From: Populus alba
Taxonomy: Eukaryota > Streptophyta > Magnoliopsida > Malpighiales > Salicaceae
Assembly: GCF_005239225.2 (NCBI RefSeq)
Contig: NC_133300.1
Span: 2,013,875 to 2,077,874, forward strand
DNA: 64,000 nucleotides
Reading direction: 5' to 3'
In this document: positions 11,421 through 22,846 of the stretch, in pieces
Layout: every line of letters starts with the position of its first letter
Numbering within the stretch: the first letter of the stretch is position 1
Translations under genes and position numbers: made by a program
Notes under the pieces: model-generated
Seen by the model: only the letters and a program-made list of their open reading frames with translations
Database searches by the model: none
Told to the model about the DNA's origin: nothing

Positions 11421-12607
11421 TTTTGATAGTATGATTTTTATCCCAGAAAATGGAATGTTACAATCGATTTTTAAAATCTCTTCGATTATGTCTAATATAT
11501 TTTTTTCAAATTTGTCACTTTTTTGTTGTTTTTTCAGTTTAGTCATTTGATTTTTGAAACCTCTTTGATTCAGTCCTAAGGATTTTGATTGATTTTTTTT
11601 CTAGGTTTGTAAGATAAGGTAAAAATATAGTATTAGTGCTTAAAATCAATTGGTACCCTACCAAAATTACAATCGAAATTTCAGCATCCCTAATATCTAG
11701 GACATCCATGTATACATTCAAAACAATTTCTCAATTCTCGGTCCAACATCTTGAATCATTTCTTTTACCACAACATGACAACCACTTTGTTGTTTTCATC
11801 ATCAAGTTATCACAATCAATCATCTTGATAATCCAAAACAATATCATATAAAGCTATAAAGATATCACACGTAACAATACATATTAAAAGTAATTTTACT
11901 AATTAAGTGCATACATTAAAAACTGAATTATTTAGGATACTTATCATAGATTACATACAATTCAAATTACTTCACGTAACCAATTTTAAAAAATATACGA
12001 AGTCCATTACTTAAGATTAAACAATAATAATACAACCCCAGGTTACTACTCCAGACAAGTAACAATAAATGTTAAAATTGGGATACGGGTTTTCTTCTAG
12101 CTTTTAGAACCCATATCCCAACATCTTTTTATCTGCGAATATCGTTGGAATCTCCACAACCTCACTCTCAATACTAAAACAGACTCTAATTAATCTAAAA
12201 CTCAAAATCATATTAAAACAAAACAAACCTTAATCTTTCAGCATGATTAAATAATAAAACCATCTTCATTGAATTCGTCTCTTTAAGATGAACATGGTCA
12301 TTGAACTCTTCTCTCTTAGGTTTTGTACACTTTGTAGACAATAACAGGTTGCACAAGCTATTTGAAATTTACTATAATGTGGAGCATATATATCTCCAGT
12401 CTAAGCTGAACTTGCACAAACTGTTGGATTGCCTTATTTGTTCTTGACATGATCAATCTTTAGCTTTTAAAATTATCAGTTGTTCGCTAATTGTTTATTA
12501 GTTGACACAGATGCATTATAGTTGCATTCAGTCTGTTTCTTTTCAGTAGTTTTCTTTTTCCAGTTAAATATTTTCACATATCAACTTGGTATCTATGGAT
12601 ATTGCAG
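11421..12607. other. AT-rich DNA leading into a captured intron
   Basis: No gene is recognised in 11,421-12,290. A hairpin at 12,078-12,122 has a 14-bp stem with one mismatch (TTGGGATACGGGTT against AACCCATATCCCAA). From about 12,290 to 12,607 the sequence has the look of an intron: T-rich, ending TATGGATATTGCAG directly before the UBC27-like exon. Confidence 0.4.
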
Positions 12608-12697
12608 CATCTTAGAGACTACCAGACCTTTGTTGGCACAGCTCGCTACTGGACAGAAACTTTTGCCAAGACCTCATCGCTTGGGGTCGAGGAAAAG
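12608..12697 (+). pseudogene. isolated exon of a UBC27-like ubiquitin-conjugating enzyme (E2)
   Basis: After an AG acceptor (TTGCAG), the frame starting at 12,608 reads HLRDYQTFVGTARYWTETFA followed by KTSSLGVEEK, and then GTAAAG, which fits a splice donor. From memory of the family, this corresponds to the stretch linking the UBC fold to the C-terminal UBA domain in plant UBC27, where NYQ.F..TARYWTE.FAK and EEKVK are conserved. No other E2 exon (catalytic Cys, UBA) is seen on either side. About 60 bp downstream (12,757-12,796) a short piece matches the gypsy sequence at 8648-8690. I infer a gene fragment carried here by a mobile element or by rearrangement. It cannot encode a working enzyme. 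Confidence 0.75.
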
Positions 12698-12797
12698 GTA
12701 AAGATGTTAATAGTTTGTTTACTTTTCTCTCCAATCCTACAATCTTCTCGTTTAAGGATTTAACTCTAGAGACCAAGCTAGTCAAAATCATGGATTG

Positions 12798-13125
12798 GAG
12801 GGACATTACAAGATTTCACAGTTTTATTGATGAAAATATTCTGTCGGTGTGTGGTTACGAGGTCATTGGTAATTTATTTACCGACGTCTTCACCAATGGA
12901 ATACGTCTGTCAGCTTTTCTTTCGTCAATAATTTCACATTCTGTTGCTATATTGGTCAGAAACACAAAAAAAATCATTTGCTGATGGTTTTACAGACGGA
13001 ATTTACTCGCAAAAAAAAATAAAATTTCCTACTTGAAATATACCGACGGATTTTATTTTATTAGTGATAGCATGATTTACCGACAATCATATACCGTCGG
13101 TAAATTTATCAGTAAATATTTGAAA
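12798..13125. repeat. ACCGACGG-type subterminal repeats
   Basis: The motif ACCGACG and its complement recur: TTACCGACGTC near 12,879, TACCGACGGATTTTA near 13,041, and a 9-bp inverted repeat TTTACCGAC/GTCGGTAAA at 13,076-13,104. Such repeated short motifs are typical of the subterminal regions of CACTA-type transposons, but I see no CACTA terminus and no target duplication. Confidence 0.35.
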
Positions 13126-13138
13126 TAAAAGAGGCATG

Positions 13139-13893
13139 ATGATGGCGGGCAGTTCTACCAGCTGTACATGTCGAATCCTTCTTGCTTGTGGCGGTTACTA
13201 AACTAACACGAAACAATACTAAAGTAAAGGCTTAAAAAGGAATAAGAAAAGGAGAGTGGAAAAAAAAAACACTAATTGAGAATGATATATATCTATAAAT
13301 AAATTATTTTTTTTTCTTCAAATTAGAATCGTTATCTCTATACACTATTGTCGCTAAAATTATAAAATCATTTTATAATTTATCATTATTTTCTATACAT
13401 TATTGTTGCTTTTTTTTTTTTCATATATATATTACAAATTTTCACTTGAAAGAGCAAAGCTATAAAATCCTCAATCTGAAATTCTGAAAGAGGTAGCGGC
13501 TGCTAAAAGCAACAACATTTTAGCTAAATAAATAAAGTTTGATGCCTTAATCATGCTGATAAAAAAGACTACCACATTGATGTCTTTTTTTTTTTTCCCT
13601 TTAAAATGCTGTATGTTTGTTCTCTTTATGCAATTCATTGGATTCTGCTTTCCACGGCCTTCTCTCTCACACCTTCCGCGAAGATCTACCATGGCTTCTG
13701 CTTTCTTCTCCTTTTTTTTTTTTTTCTCCCATCCTTTTGAGACTCTCGTCCTTCCGCAAAGATCCACCATAGCTCTGGAGTTGAGTGGAGGTCAATTATC
13801 TGTGCTGTCATTGAGGTTTTGGTCCCCAGGCTGTCCTCTCCTGAGGTTCGAGGCTTTTTCAAAAGGCACAAGCTCAACCAATGGAAAAGTTGA
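13139..13893 (+). pseudogene. unit boundary and relic of a CNL first exon (relic 1)
   Basis: The block from 13,139 (GGCGGGCAGTTCTACCAGCT) is repeated at 49,752 and partly at 59,345, and marks the left end of the CNL repeat unit. The relic exon is at 13,769-13,893. It aligns with the start of the CNL genes (ALELIGG...VIQVLVDRLAS), reading ALELSGG then, after a one-base frameshift, AVIEVLVPRLSSPEVRGFF and HKLNQWKS before TGA. The start codon is ATA instead of ATG, and there is no downstream half of the exon. Related relics sit at 36,516, 49,981 and 61,456. Confidence 0.75.
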
Positions 13894-14014
13894 AGTTCAT
13901 CTTTAAATTATTCTCCTTTTTTATTTTTTTCACAAGTATTTAACCGTTCAATTTGTAAGAACATCGGTCTTTTTTATAAGCCAACAATTACACTTTTTAA
14001 ATTTGCTATTATTA

Positions 14015-15684
14015 TACTATACTTGGGAAAAATACTGTACATGTATTGTGAACATAAACTCATTACATCATGAACGATATTGTAAATCTAGAGTGTTTGC
14101 ATTGTGGACAACACTATAGTGCCTGTGAAGAACATTGTCTTTTCTGTATTTAGTTAAAAATTATTGTTGTGCCTGGCTTGGTAGCTAAACCCAAAAGCAT
14201 TGGGTCTGGTTCGCAGCTAGACCCAAGTTTGGGTCCGGTGCCCAACAACGTTGGCCGAGTTTGTTTAATTCAAAATCTAGGCCTACAATTTGCTCTGAGT
14301 AAACCAGTTGACCTGCTAGTTCAACCCGGAACTCGGGTAACCCAGCAAAAACCTGGTAGAGACCCTTCTTTTTTTATATTTTTTAGTTGGTTACTAACTC
14401 ATTTCAAAGCTCACTATATAAATAATATTTTAAACTTAATTGCTTACAACATGTATAGCTTATATTCACATGAATTATTTCTTAATTTTTTTATATAAAT
14501 TAATAAAACATCAAATATTTTTTTAAAAATTTTCTGGGTGACCCGAGGCCTCGACCGAGTCTGTTTCATTCAATATTTAGGTCTGTAATTGGCCTGAAGT
14601 AAGGGTCAACCTGAAACTCAAGTGACTTGACAAAAACCCAGTAGAGACCTTTTTTCTTTCTTTCTCAAATGTGTTTTTTTTCCCTATCTAGAGACTTCCT
14701 TTTTTTTTCTTCATATTTTTCAGTTAGTTACTAACTTATTTCAAAGTTCACTATATATATATATATTAGAATAATATTTTTTTTTGCAACGTGGGATTTG
14801 AAGCCTTTTAATAAAAATACTCTATGTTTATAAGAAAAAAAAAGTAATGTTTTTTTCAATGTAAGATTAAAAACCTTTTTGATTTAAATACTTCAACTTA
14901 AAAGAATAAGATATTATCTTTTCAATATGGGATAAAAAACTTTTTGAACTTAATCTTTTAAACTTAAGATATTTCTTAATTTTTTCATATATAAAATATT
15001 AAAACCTCAAATATTTTTTTTTTAATTTTTCTGAGTTGACCCGAGTCAACCCATGTAACGCGGGACTCGGCCCTTAGTCGGGTCAACCTCTATGTTGGGT
15101 TTGATAACTATGGTTGCCATGAAAATATAACTTTAAATAATGCAATTGAAATAAAATAAAGTGACGTGACCGGTTAAAAAACTAAAAACTGAAAAATACA
15201 CCAAAACTCCTCTATTTTATTTTGTTTAGGGGCCTCTTTTAAAAAATATTAATTTTTTTTGTTATGTGTTTAATTTTTGGAGTGGTTTTTTTTGTTCATC
15301 TTTGGTTTGGTTTTTATATTTTATATAGATAAATTATATTTTTGAAAATAAAAAATATTTATTGTTAGATGATATTCTTAATATGTGTAGCTTTACATGT
15401 TATTTTTTTCCTTTTATTTTATTCAATCAATTTAATATCTTTTTTTCAAGATTCAATATCTTGATCTACATTTGTCTCTCAGTTTTTCAAGTTTTATTTT
15501 TAGGTGTTATTAATATTTTTTTATTGATTTATTAACGAACATAATTCTTAGTTTATTTGATTATATGTGTGCATAAACTTTTTGATTTGTTATGTTTTTT
15601 GAACTACCAAAATGCATTGGAAAAACGTACATAGATAATTTTTTATGAAAAATAAAAATATTCGTCGTGGGTCACATAACTAGT
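14015..15684. mobile_element. about 1.67-kb insertion of unclassified type
   Basis: The flanking sequence (TTTTTAAATTTGCTATTAT on the left, TAATAATAATTATTATTTAT on the right) is continuous in the paralogous places near 50,210, 36,675 and 61,680, so the DNA between is an insertion. Its right end is CATAACTAG followed by T, like a Helitron 3' terminus, but the left end does not begin with TC and I see no convincing terminal hairpin. Inside are palindromic AGACCCAAG/TTTGGGTCC-type repeats near 14,175-14,250, related to those at 62,105-62,580. No transposase is visible. Confidence 0.5.
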
Positions 15685-15717
15685 AATAATAATTATTATT
15701 TATGTGATAATTTTACC

Positions 15718-15950
15718 CATAGTTTTGAAACCCGATCTGGCGGGTCGACCCGGGACTTGGCCGACCCGGGGTTGGAACCAGGTCGGGTTGAAGAAAAAAC
15801 CGGTGTGACCCAGCTGCAAACCCGTTGACTTTTATTTTTTTTATTTTTTTTTACTAAAATGACGTCGTTTTGTTTTTTTTTTTAATTTTTTTTTGACCTG
15901 GTCAAAACTTGGAACTCAGGTCTTGGACCGGGCCGGGTCTTAAAACTATG
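15718..15950. mobile_element. hAT-type MITE, 233 bp, with 8-bp target duplication
   Basis: The terminal inverted repeats are CATAGTTTTGAAACCC (left) and GGGTCTTAAAACTATG (right), with one or two differences. The element is flanked on both sides by ATTTTACC (15,710-15,717 and 15,951-15,958), a perfect 8-bp duplication, which is the length made by hAT transposases. The empty site is present in this same window: near 61,725 and 50,245 the paralogous sequence runs through with a single ATTTCACC-like word. Internal sequence is GC-rich with GGGTCGACCCGGG. It has no coding capacity. Confidence 0.85.
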
Positions 15951-15959
15951 ATTTTACCA

Positions 15960-17750
15960 ATGTTTTTCAGCCTTGTACCAAATACCCAAAAGAAGTTTAT
16001 TTTTCAAAAAATATTTTTGAACCTAGCTCGTAGTTTTATAAGTTTACATTTTAGCCATTAACTTCATTTCCCACAGTTTCACTCTTTGAATATTGAGTTT
16101 TGGTCCTTGCAATTCTCCTAAAAGTACATTTTGGTTCCTAAAGTTTTTATTTTATCTTTATAGTTTTAGCTATTTATATTTAATTCTAAAACTTCATTTT
16201 CCTCACATTTCAATTCCTTAATGTTAAGAGTACAGAGATAAAGTCGTTAGAGAAAAGAGAAGTATTTTGGTGAGTTGTATTTCAAGAACAAAAATATGTT
16301 GATTTTAGTATTGATTTTAGTGTCAGTAGATTTGTCTTTAAAAGAGGAGTTTAATGAATGTGGTTTTGCATTTTAATCATATTGTAAAAGATAGATTGGT
16401 GTTTATAAAGTTTTTTTCGTATGGTTTTTATTTTTTGTAAGGTTCCCAAGATATTTTTGGTTGAACAAAAGTTGAAATTTGAGTTTTGGTAGTCCAAAAA
16501 CTTGGATTTCAATTTCTTACCAGACAACGACATGTTATCTGTCAAAGTAAATGACGTGTTATTTGTTCTAATTAAAAATAATTTAGATACATGACATGTT
16601 ATATGTTTTTTTTTTATTTATAAAAAAACATGCAAGCTTGATTTTCTAGGTCAGAGGCGCCTGATCATTTCTGAAAATCAAGCGATTGAGCCTAGCCTTT
16701 CAAGCATAGATGCGTATGAGCTCCATTCACTTGACCTTTAAATATTGCACTTGAATCTTTACAAAATAATAAAATATATATTTTGTTATTGTGAATTTTT
16801 ATTTTGTTTCTATGAATTATTTATTCTTTTATTTTTCCTTACAAGTGCATAAACGATTATCAAGATATGATTTTTTTTTCCTGTTTTACTGAAACTTTTT
16901 TTTCAAATCATGAAGAGTTTTTTATTTAGAAAAATGCTTCTAATAAAAAAAAACATTTTTTCTTCAAAATAAAAAACAAATGAATAAGGAGAAGGGGATT
17001 TTGACCAAAGAAATATATTTTTTCCTCATGAATTTAAATTATTAGAATTCTTAAGAATATTGATTTTAATTACTTTAAGTTTTAATTGAAAAAATCATGT
17101 TACTAATAAAAAAACATGGTTAGTCAAATATAGGAAAAAAAAAATAGAAGATGAAGATTTTGACAAATTTTTTTTTTATATAAAATTTTAAATCACTCAA
17201 ACTCTTTCAAATATTCATTTTAATTTCCATAGAATTAAATAAAAAATAACTTTGAAAATGGTCTCGCTGTCTTTGTTATTTCCTCTATTATAATATTTAA
17301 TGCATCCATATTATTGTCGACTAACATGACTCTTTTCAATATTATGCACTTAACATATATTTTCATATGTACTTATCTTTTACCTTTTCTTAGAAAAATC
17401 AACTTCTTAATTTAATATTAAATTATTGTATTAAACACATATATTCTCTTTTTATTCTTCAATTAACAAATTTATTAATACTATGAAACACAACAATAAT
17501 ACCAGTACCTTAATCGTGGAGCGCTAATACAATACAATATAATTAATATAATTTTCTTGCCTCTTCATTTCCTTTAAAATCTACGTATTCCCTTCATGCA
17601 ATCCAGCGGCTTATTAGCTTTCTACTACTATCATTCTCTCTCACAGAATCACACTCTCACCCTATTGCAAAAATCCACCAAGGCTCCTGCTTTCTACTTC
17701 TCTTTTTCTCTCACTTATTCCCACCCTCACCCTCTCTGCAAAAATCCACC
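15960..17750 (+). promoter_or_regulatory. upstream region of CNL copy A
   Basis: This DNA is shared, with indels, by copies C, F and G. It contains a W-box TTGACC at 17,001-17,006, which is 750 bp before the ATG and lies at almost the same distance in the other three copies. WRKY factors bind TTGAC[C/T]; use here is inferred. The core region near 17,510-17,600 (AATCGTGGAGCG, then TATAATTAATATAATTTTC) corresponds to the TATA region of C, F and G, but CTATAAAG is TTTAAAAT here. The leader has two copies of GCAAAAATCCACCA (the second at the start codon). Confidence 0.5.
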
Positions 17751-20700
17751 ATGGCTCTGGCGTTGATCGGAGGATCAATTCTCTCTCCTGTCATTCAGGT
17801 TTTGGTCGACAGGTTGGCCTCTCTTCAGGTTCTGGGCTTCTTCAAAAGCCACAAGCTCGACGATGGTCTCCTGGAAAAGCTGAAAGAAACACTGAATACT
17901 GTCAACGGACTACTCGACGATGCGGAGTAGAAGCAGATTACAAATCGTGCTGTGAAGAACTGGCTTAATGATGTTAAACATGCTGTCTATGAAGCCGAGG
18001 ACATATTGGATGAGATTGATTATGAATATCTACGATCCAAGGACATTGATCGACATGACAGCAATTGGGTAAGCATATAGTTCTTGCACTTATAGACCTT
18101 GCTTCCTCATAAAAATAATTTCAGGCATGGTGGTTGTCTTTCTGTGAGTTTTAATTAAAGAGTATTCATTTTTAAGCTAACTAATATATATTATTGGCTT
18201 TTGGTGTCTGTGGTGAAATTATGCTTGCAAATTCTCATTTATTAATTAGTTTTCTAAACATGGGCTTTGGATTTTTAAAATCTGAATTATTTATATAAAT
18301 TTTGTCAATTTTAATTAAATTATATGTTTTTTATAAGAACATAAATGGATATTACTTGTTCTGAAAAAACAAGGGATACAAAATTGAATTGTCTTTCAAT
18401 ATTTTTAGTGATGAATTATTAGGACTTACGAGATTCAAAACCTGCATTATTATAAATATTAATTTTCTTAGTAATTATATATATAATAATCACCAAGAAT
18501 TATGAACTGATTTTTTATTAGCATAATTATAAATTGAAAACAATTATTTTTCAAAATAATTTTTTTTTTCCATTTTTATTTTATATATAAAAAATTAATT
18601 TCATTATATATATAAAAATAATATGATATAGTAAGGGCTATGAAAATAACTAATTGCATTTAATCAATATCTTTTTAAAACTTGAGTTTTACTGCTTAAT
18701 TACATTAAGTTAGCATCAACAATCGTAAATTCTTGAAAAAGACCTGTAGAAGGAAAATGTTTTTGTTTTGATATTATAAAATCATAATGTTTTCCTGAAT
18801 TCTATCTCATATATTTAGTCCACCATTGCAGGTAAGGGATCGGGTTCCATTTCTAAATCCAGCTAATAGAAGGATGAAAGAGATGGGAGCAGAGTTACAA
18901 AAGATCCTTGAGAAGCTTGAACGTTTACTTAAACACAAGGGTGATCTGCGCCACATAGAATGTACTGGTGGATGGAGACCATTGTCAGAGAAAACAACTC
19001 CACTGGTTAATGAATCTCAAGTATATGGAAGGGACGCTGATAAGGAAGCCATAATGGAGCACTTGTTGACACAACACAACACGGATGGCACAAATTTATG
19101 TGCGGTCCCTATTGTGGGCATGGGCGGGATTGGTAAAACCGCTCTTGATCAGTGCTTCCAACTCAAGGCCTGGGTCTGGGCTTCTCAACAATTTGATGTT
19201 GCCAGGATTATTAAGGATATTATTAAGAAGATCAAAGCGAGGACTTGCCCCACCAAAGAACCAGATGAATCTCTAATGGAGGCAGTAAAAGGGAAAAAAC
19301 TTCTACTTGTTCTAGATGACGCGTGGAACATTGAGTACAATGAATGGGATAAATTACTGCTACCTTTGCGGTATGTGGAGCACGGAAGTAAGATTGTCGT
19401 GACAACACGGGAAGAAGATGTAGCAAAAGTCACTCAAACTGTCATCTCCTCTCACCGCTTGAATGTAATAAGCGATGAAGATTGCTGGAAGTTGTTTGCA
19501 AGGGATGCATTTAGTGGTGTAAATTCTGGAGCAGTCTCACACTTGGAAGCATTTGGCAGAGAAATAGTGAGAAAGTGCAAAGGTTCACCGCTGGCAGCGA
19601 AAACTCTTGGGGGCGTTTTGCACTCCGTAGGAGATGTCAAGCAATGGGAGAAGATAACCAATAACAGTTTGTGGGGTTTGTCGAATGAAAACATCCCTCC
19701 AGCTCTAACATTGAGCTATTATTATCTCCCTTCACATCTGAAACGTTGTTTTGCTTATTGTGCAATATTTCCCAAGGGTTATGTATTCAAGAAGGATGGA
19801 TTAATCACTGAATGGATGGAACAAGGATTTTTAGTCCAGTCCAGACGCTTCGAGGAGATGGAAGATATAGGTGAAAAATACTTTGATGATCTTGTCTCCA
19901 GGTCACTTTTCCAGCAATCACTTCATGTTCAATCAGATTTCAGCATGCATGACATCATAAGTGATTTAGCTGAATACGTGTCAGGAGAATTTTGCTTTAA
20001 GCTTGGTATTAATGAATCGGGCTCTAGGTTGGAGGGTGAACATTCGTGCTCGCTTCCAGAAAGGACTCGTTATTTATCAATCACTTCAGCGGCAGCATAT
20101 GGCGGAGGACTTCCGATATTTCATAGCATTCATGGAGTCCAACATTGGCGCACCTTGTTTCCACTTTATACTTTAAGGGAAGTTGATATTGAGGCACTGA
20201 ATGACATCTTGCCAAATCTTAAGCGCTTGCGAATGCTATCTTTATGTCATCCAAAAGGTATTTCTTCTCAGTTGCTCAAATCCATTGGCAACTTAAAACG
20301 TTTGCATATTTCTTCTCAGTTGCTCAATTCCATTGGCAACTTAAAACATTTGCGACACTTGGACCTTTCTTGCACCGCTATTGAAAGGTTGCCCGAAAGT
20401 GTGTGCACCTTGTACTATTTGCAAAGCTTATTGTTAAAGGAGTGCCGACATCTCATCGAGTTGCCATCCAACCTATCCAACTTGGTCGACTTACAACATC
20501 TTGATATTGAAGGGACAAATTTGAAAGAGATGCCACCAAAAATGGGGAAACTCACGAAGCTTCGAATTTTGGAATCTTACATCGTGGGAAAAGATAGCGG
20601 GTCTAGCATGAAAGAGTTGGGGAAGCTCTCACACATAAGGAAAAAACTTTCCATTCGGAATCTCAGAGATGTTGCAAATGCTCAAGATGCTTTGGATGCC

Positions 20701-22846
20701 AATTTGAAGGGTAAGAAGAAGATTGAGGAGTTGGGGTTGACGTGGGATGGCAGTACGGATGACACGCCACACGAGAGAGATGTACTTGAGAAATTGGAGC
20801 CTTCTGAAAATGTGAAAGAGCTAGCCATTATTGGTTACGGGGGTACAACGTTTCCAGGCTGGCTTGGAAACTCTTCTTTCTCAAATATGGTAGTACTGTT
20901 GCTTTATGGATGTAAGAACTGCATCCTTTTACCACCATTGGGGCAGCTGCCATCTCTTGAAGAGCTCCATATTGAAGGATTTGATGATGTCGTGGCAGTT
21001 GGTTCTGAGTTCTATGGAAGTAACCCTTTGATTGTGAAGCCATTTAAATCGCTCAAAATATTAAAGTTTGCGGGGATGAAAAAATGGCAGGAATGGGAAA
21101 CGGATGTAGATGGTGCTTTCCCTCATCTTGCAGATCTCCGCATAAGACATTGCCCCAAGTTAACAAATGGCTTGCCTAGTCACCTTCCTTGTTTATTGAG
21201 TCTTTATATTCAAGAATGTCCGCAGCTTGTGGTTTCAATTCCAGAGGCTCCCATGCTCGACGTAATCAATGTACCTGAGGGCGATGAAAGCCGTATATAT
21301 GGGGTATCAGATCTACATTGCCTTCATTTTAGACGAGATCCCCAGCTAAAGGGAATGGAGCAAATGAGTCATTTGGTTCCCTCTTCTTTCACTGAAATCC
21401 AAATCGAGGAATGTAGTTCATTTAAGTGCTGCCAGCTAGACCTTTTACCCCAGGTATCCACACTTACCATTGAACATTGTCCCAATCTCGAATCCCTTTG
21501 TATAGGCGAGAGACCTCTCCCTGCTCTCTGTCATCTGACAATCAGTCACTGTCCTAAATTGGTGTCTTTCCCCAAAGGAGGACTAGCTGCCCCAGATTTG
21601 ACAAGGCTTGTGTTAGAGGGTTGCTCATATTTGAAGTTGTTGCCGGAAAACATGCGTTCCCTCCTCCCTTCCCTACAGGATTTGCAATTGATCTCACTTC
21701 CAGAAGTTTATTCGTTTCCTGAAGGAGGTTTACCCTTCAAATTAAACACACTTTACATTGTGGATTGTATCAAACTCAAGGTATGTGGTTTGCAAGCACT
21801 CCCTTCTCTTTCATGCTTCAGATTAACTGGGAACGACGTGGAGTCTTTTGAAGAGGAGACGTTGCCCTCTACTCTTACTACCCTCGAAATCAATCGTCTG
21901 GAAAACCTGAAATCTCTGGACTATAAGGAGCTTTATCACCTCACATCTCTTCAGAGATTTTGTATCTTGGGCTGCCCTAAGCTTGAGTCCATATCAGAAC
22001 TGGCGCTTCCCTCCTCCCTCCAATACCTTTATCTCAGAAATCTAGAATCTCTGGACTACATGGGGCTTCATCACCTCACCTCTCTTGACACATTGAAGAT
22101 CAAGAGTTTCCCTAAACTTGAGTTCATATCAGAACAGGTGCTGCCCTCCTCCCTTGAATACCAGGGGCTTCTTCACCTCACCTCTCTTACAAATTTGAGT
22201 ATCAAGAGTTACCCTAAACTTGAGTCCATATCAGAACGGGCGCTGCCCTCCTCCCTTGAATGCCTTCATCTCTGTAAACTGGAATCTCTGGACTGCATTG
22301 GGCTTCAGCACCTCACCTCTCTTCACAAATTGAAGATCGGGAGTTGTCCTAAACTTGAATCGTTGCAGGGGCTGCCTTCCTCCCTTGAATTCCTTCAGTT
22401 ATGGGATCAGCAAGACCGGGACTACAAGGAGCTTCGGCACCTCACCTCTCTTCGCAAAATGAAGATAAGGAGGAGCCTTAAGCTTGAGTCCCTTCAAGAA
22501 GGCACCCTTCCCTCCTCCCTTGAAGACCTTGAAATCTGGGATTTGGAAGATCTGGAATATAAGGGGTTTCAGCACCTCACCTCTCTTCGTAAAATTACAT
22601 ATCTGTAGTTCTCCTAAGCTCGAGTCCATGCCAGGAGAGAAGCTGCCCTCCTCCCTTGTATCTCTTCAAATATCAGGTCTGATAAATCTGAAATCTGTAA
22701 TGGGCGTCAGCACCTCACCCTCTCTTCGCGAATTGATTATCTCGGATTGTCCTAAGCTCGAGTCTGTGCCAGGAGAAGGCCTTTCCCAATGTAACATTAG
22801 AGGTCTTTTATCTAGGCTCCGTTTAGACTCCAGTTTAGTTTTGTAG
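17751..22846 (+). pseudogene. CNL copy A: CC-NB-ARC-LRR resistance gene, broken
   Basis: Two exons: 17,751-18,068 (coiled-coil, MALALIGGSILSP...) and 18,832 onward, joined by an intron of 763 bp (GTAAGC...TTGCAG, phase 0). Exon 2 has the NB-ARC motifs GMGGIGKT (P-loop), LLLVLDDAW (kinase 2), GSKIVVTTR, GSPLA (usually GLPLA), CFAYCAIFPKG and MHD, then a long LRR region rich in HLTSL...CPKLESI units. The lesions are a TAG at 17,928-17,930 (codon 60, GAG in the sister genes), an in-frame 30-bp loss right after GKT that removes the LAQLIYND stretch, and an extra A at about 22,591-22,594 leading to TAG at 22,606-22,608. The correct frame continues to 22,846, where the C-terminus is replaced by transposon-like sequence. 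Intact family members are intracellular immune receptors; this copy should not make one. Confidence 0.9.
19117..19138 (+). promoter_or_regulatory. P-loop segment resembling a miR482/2118 target (copy A)
   Basis: GGCATGGGCGGGATTGGTAA encodes GMGGIGK. In many plants, including poplar, miR482/miR2118 pair with the P-loop coding sequence of CNL transcripts. I have not aligned a specific microRNA, so this is a location to test. Confidence 0.3.

Noticed and set aside
12612..12806. 64-codon minus-strand frame
   Set aside because: It is the shadow of the UBC27-like exon.
13553..13906. 117-codon plus-strand frame ahead of copy A (and the similar frame at 61,231-61,539)
   Set aside because: It crosses a T-rich leader and reads the relic CC exon out of its ancestral frame; it is not a gene in its own right.
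18826..18831. Translation start at the beginning of exon 2 (also 28,590 and 39,664)
   Set aside because: The codon is TTG, inside the splice acceptor TTGCAG; the real start is the ATG of exon 1.
19185..19694. Minus-strand open frames within the NB-ARC exon of A (and the same in B, C, F, G)
   Set aside because: They recur at the same place in every copy because they mirror the conserved plus-strand coding sequence; their proteins show no known family.
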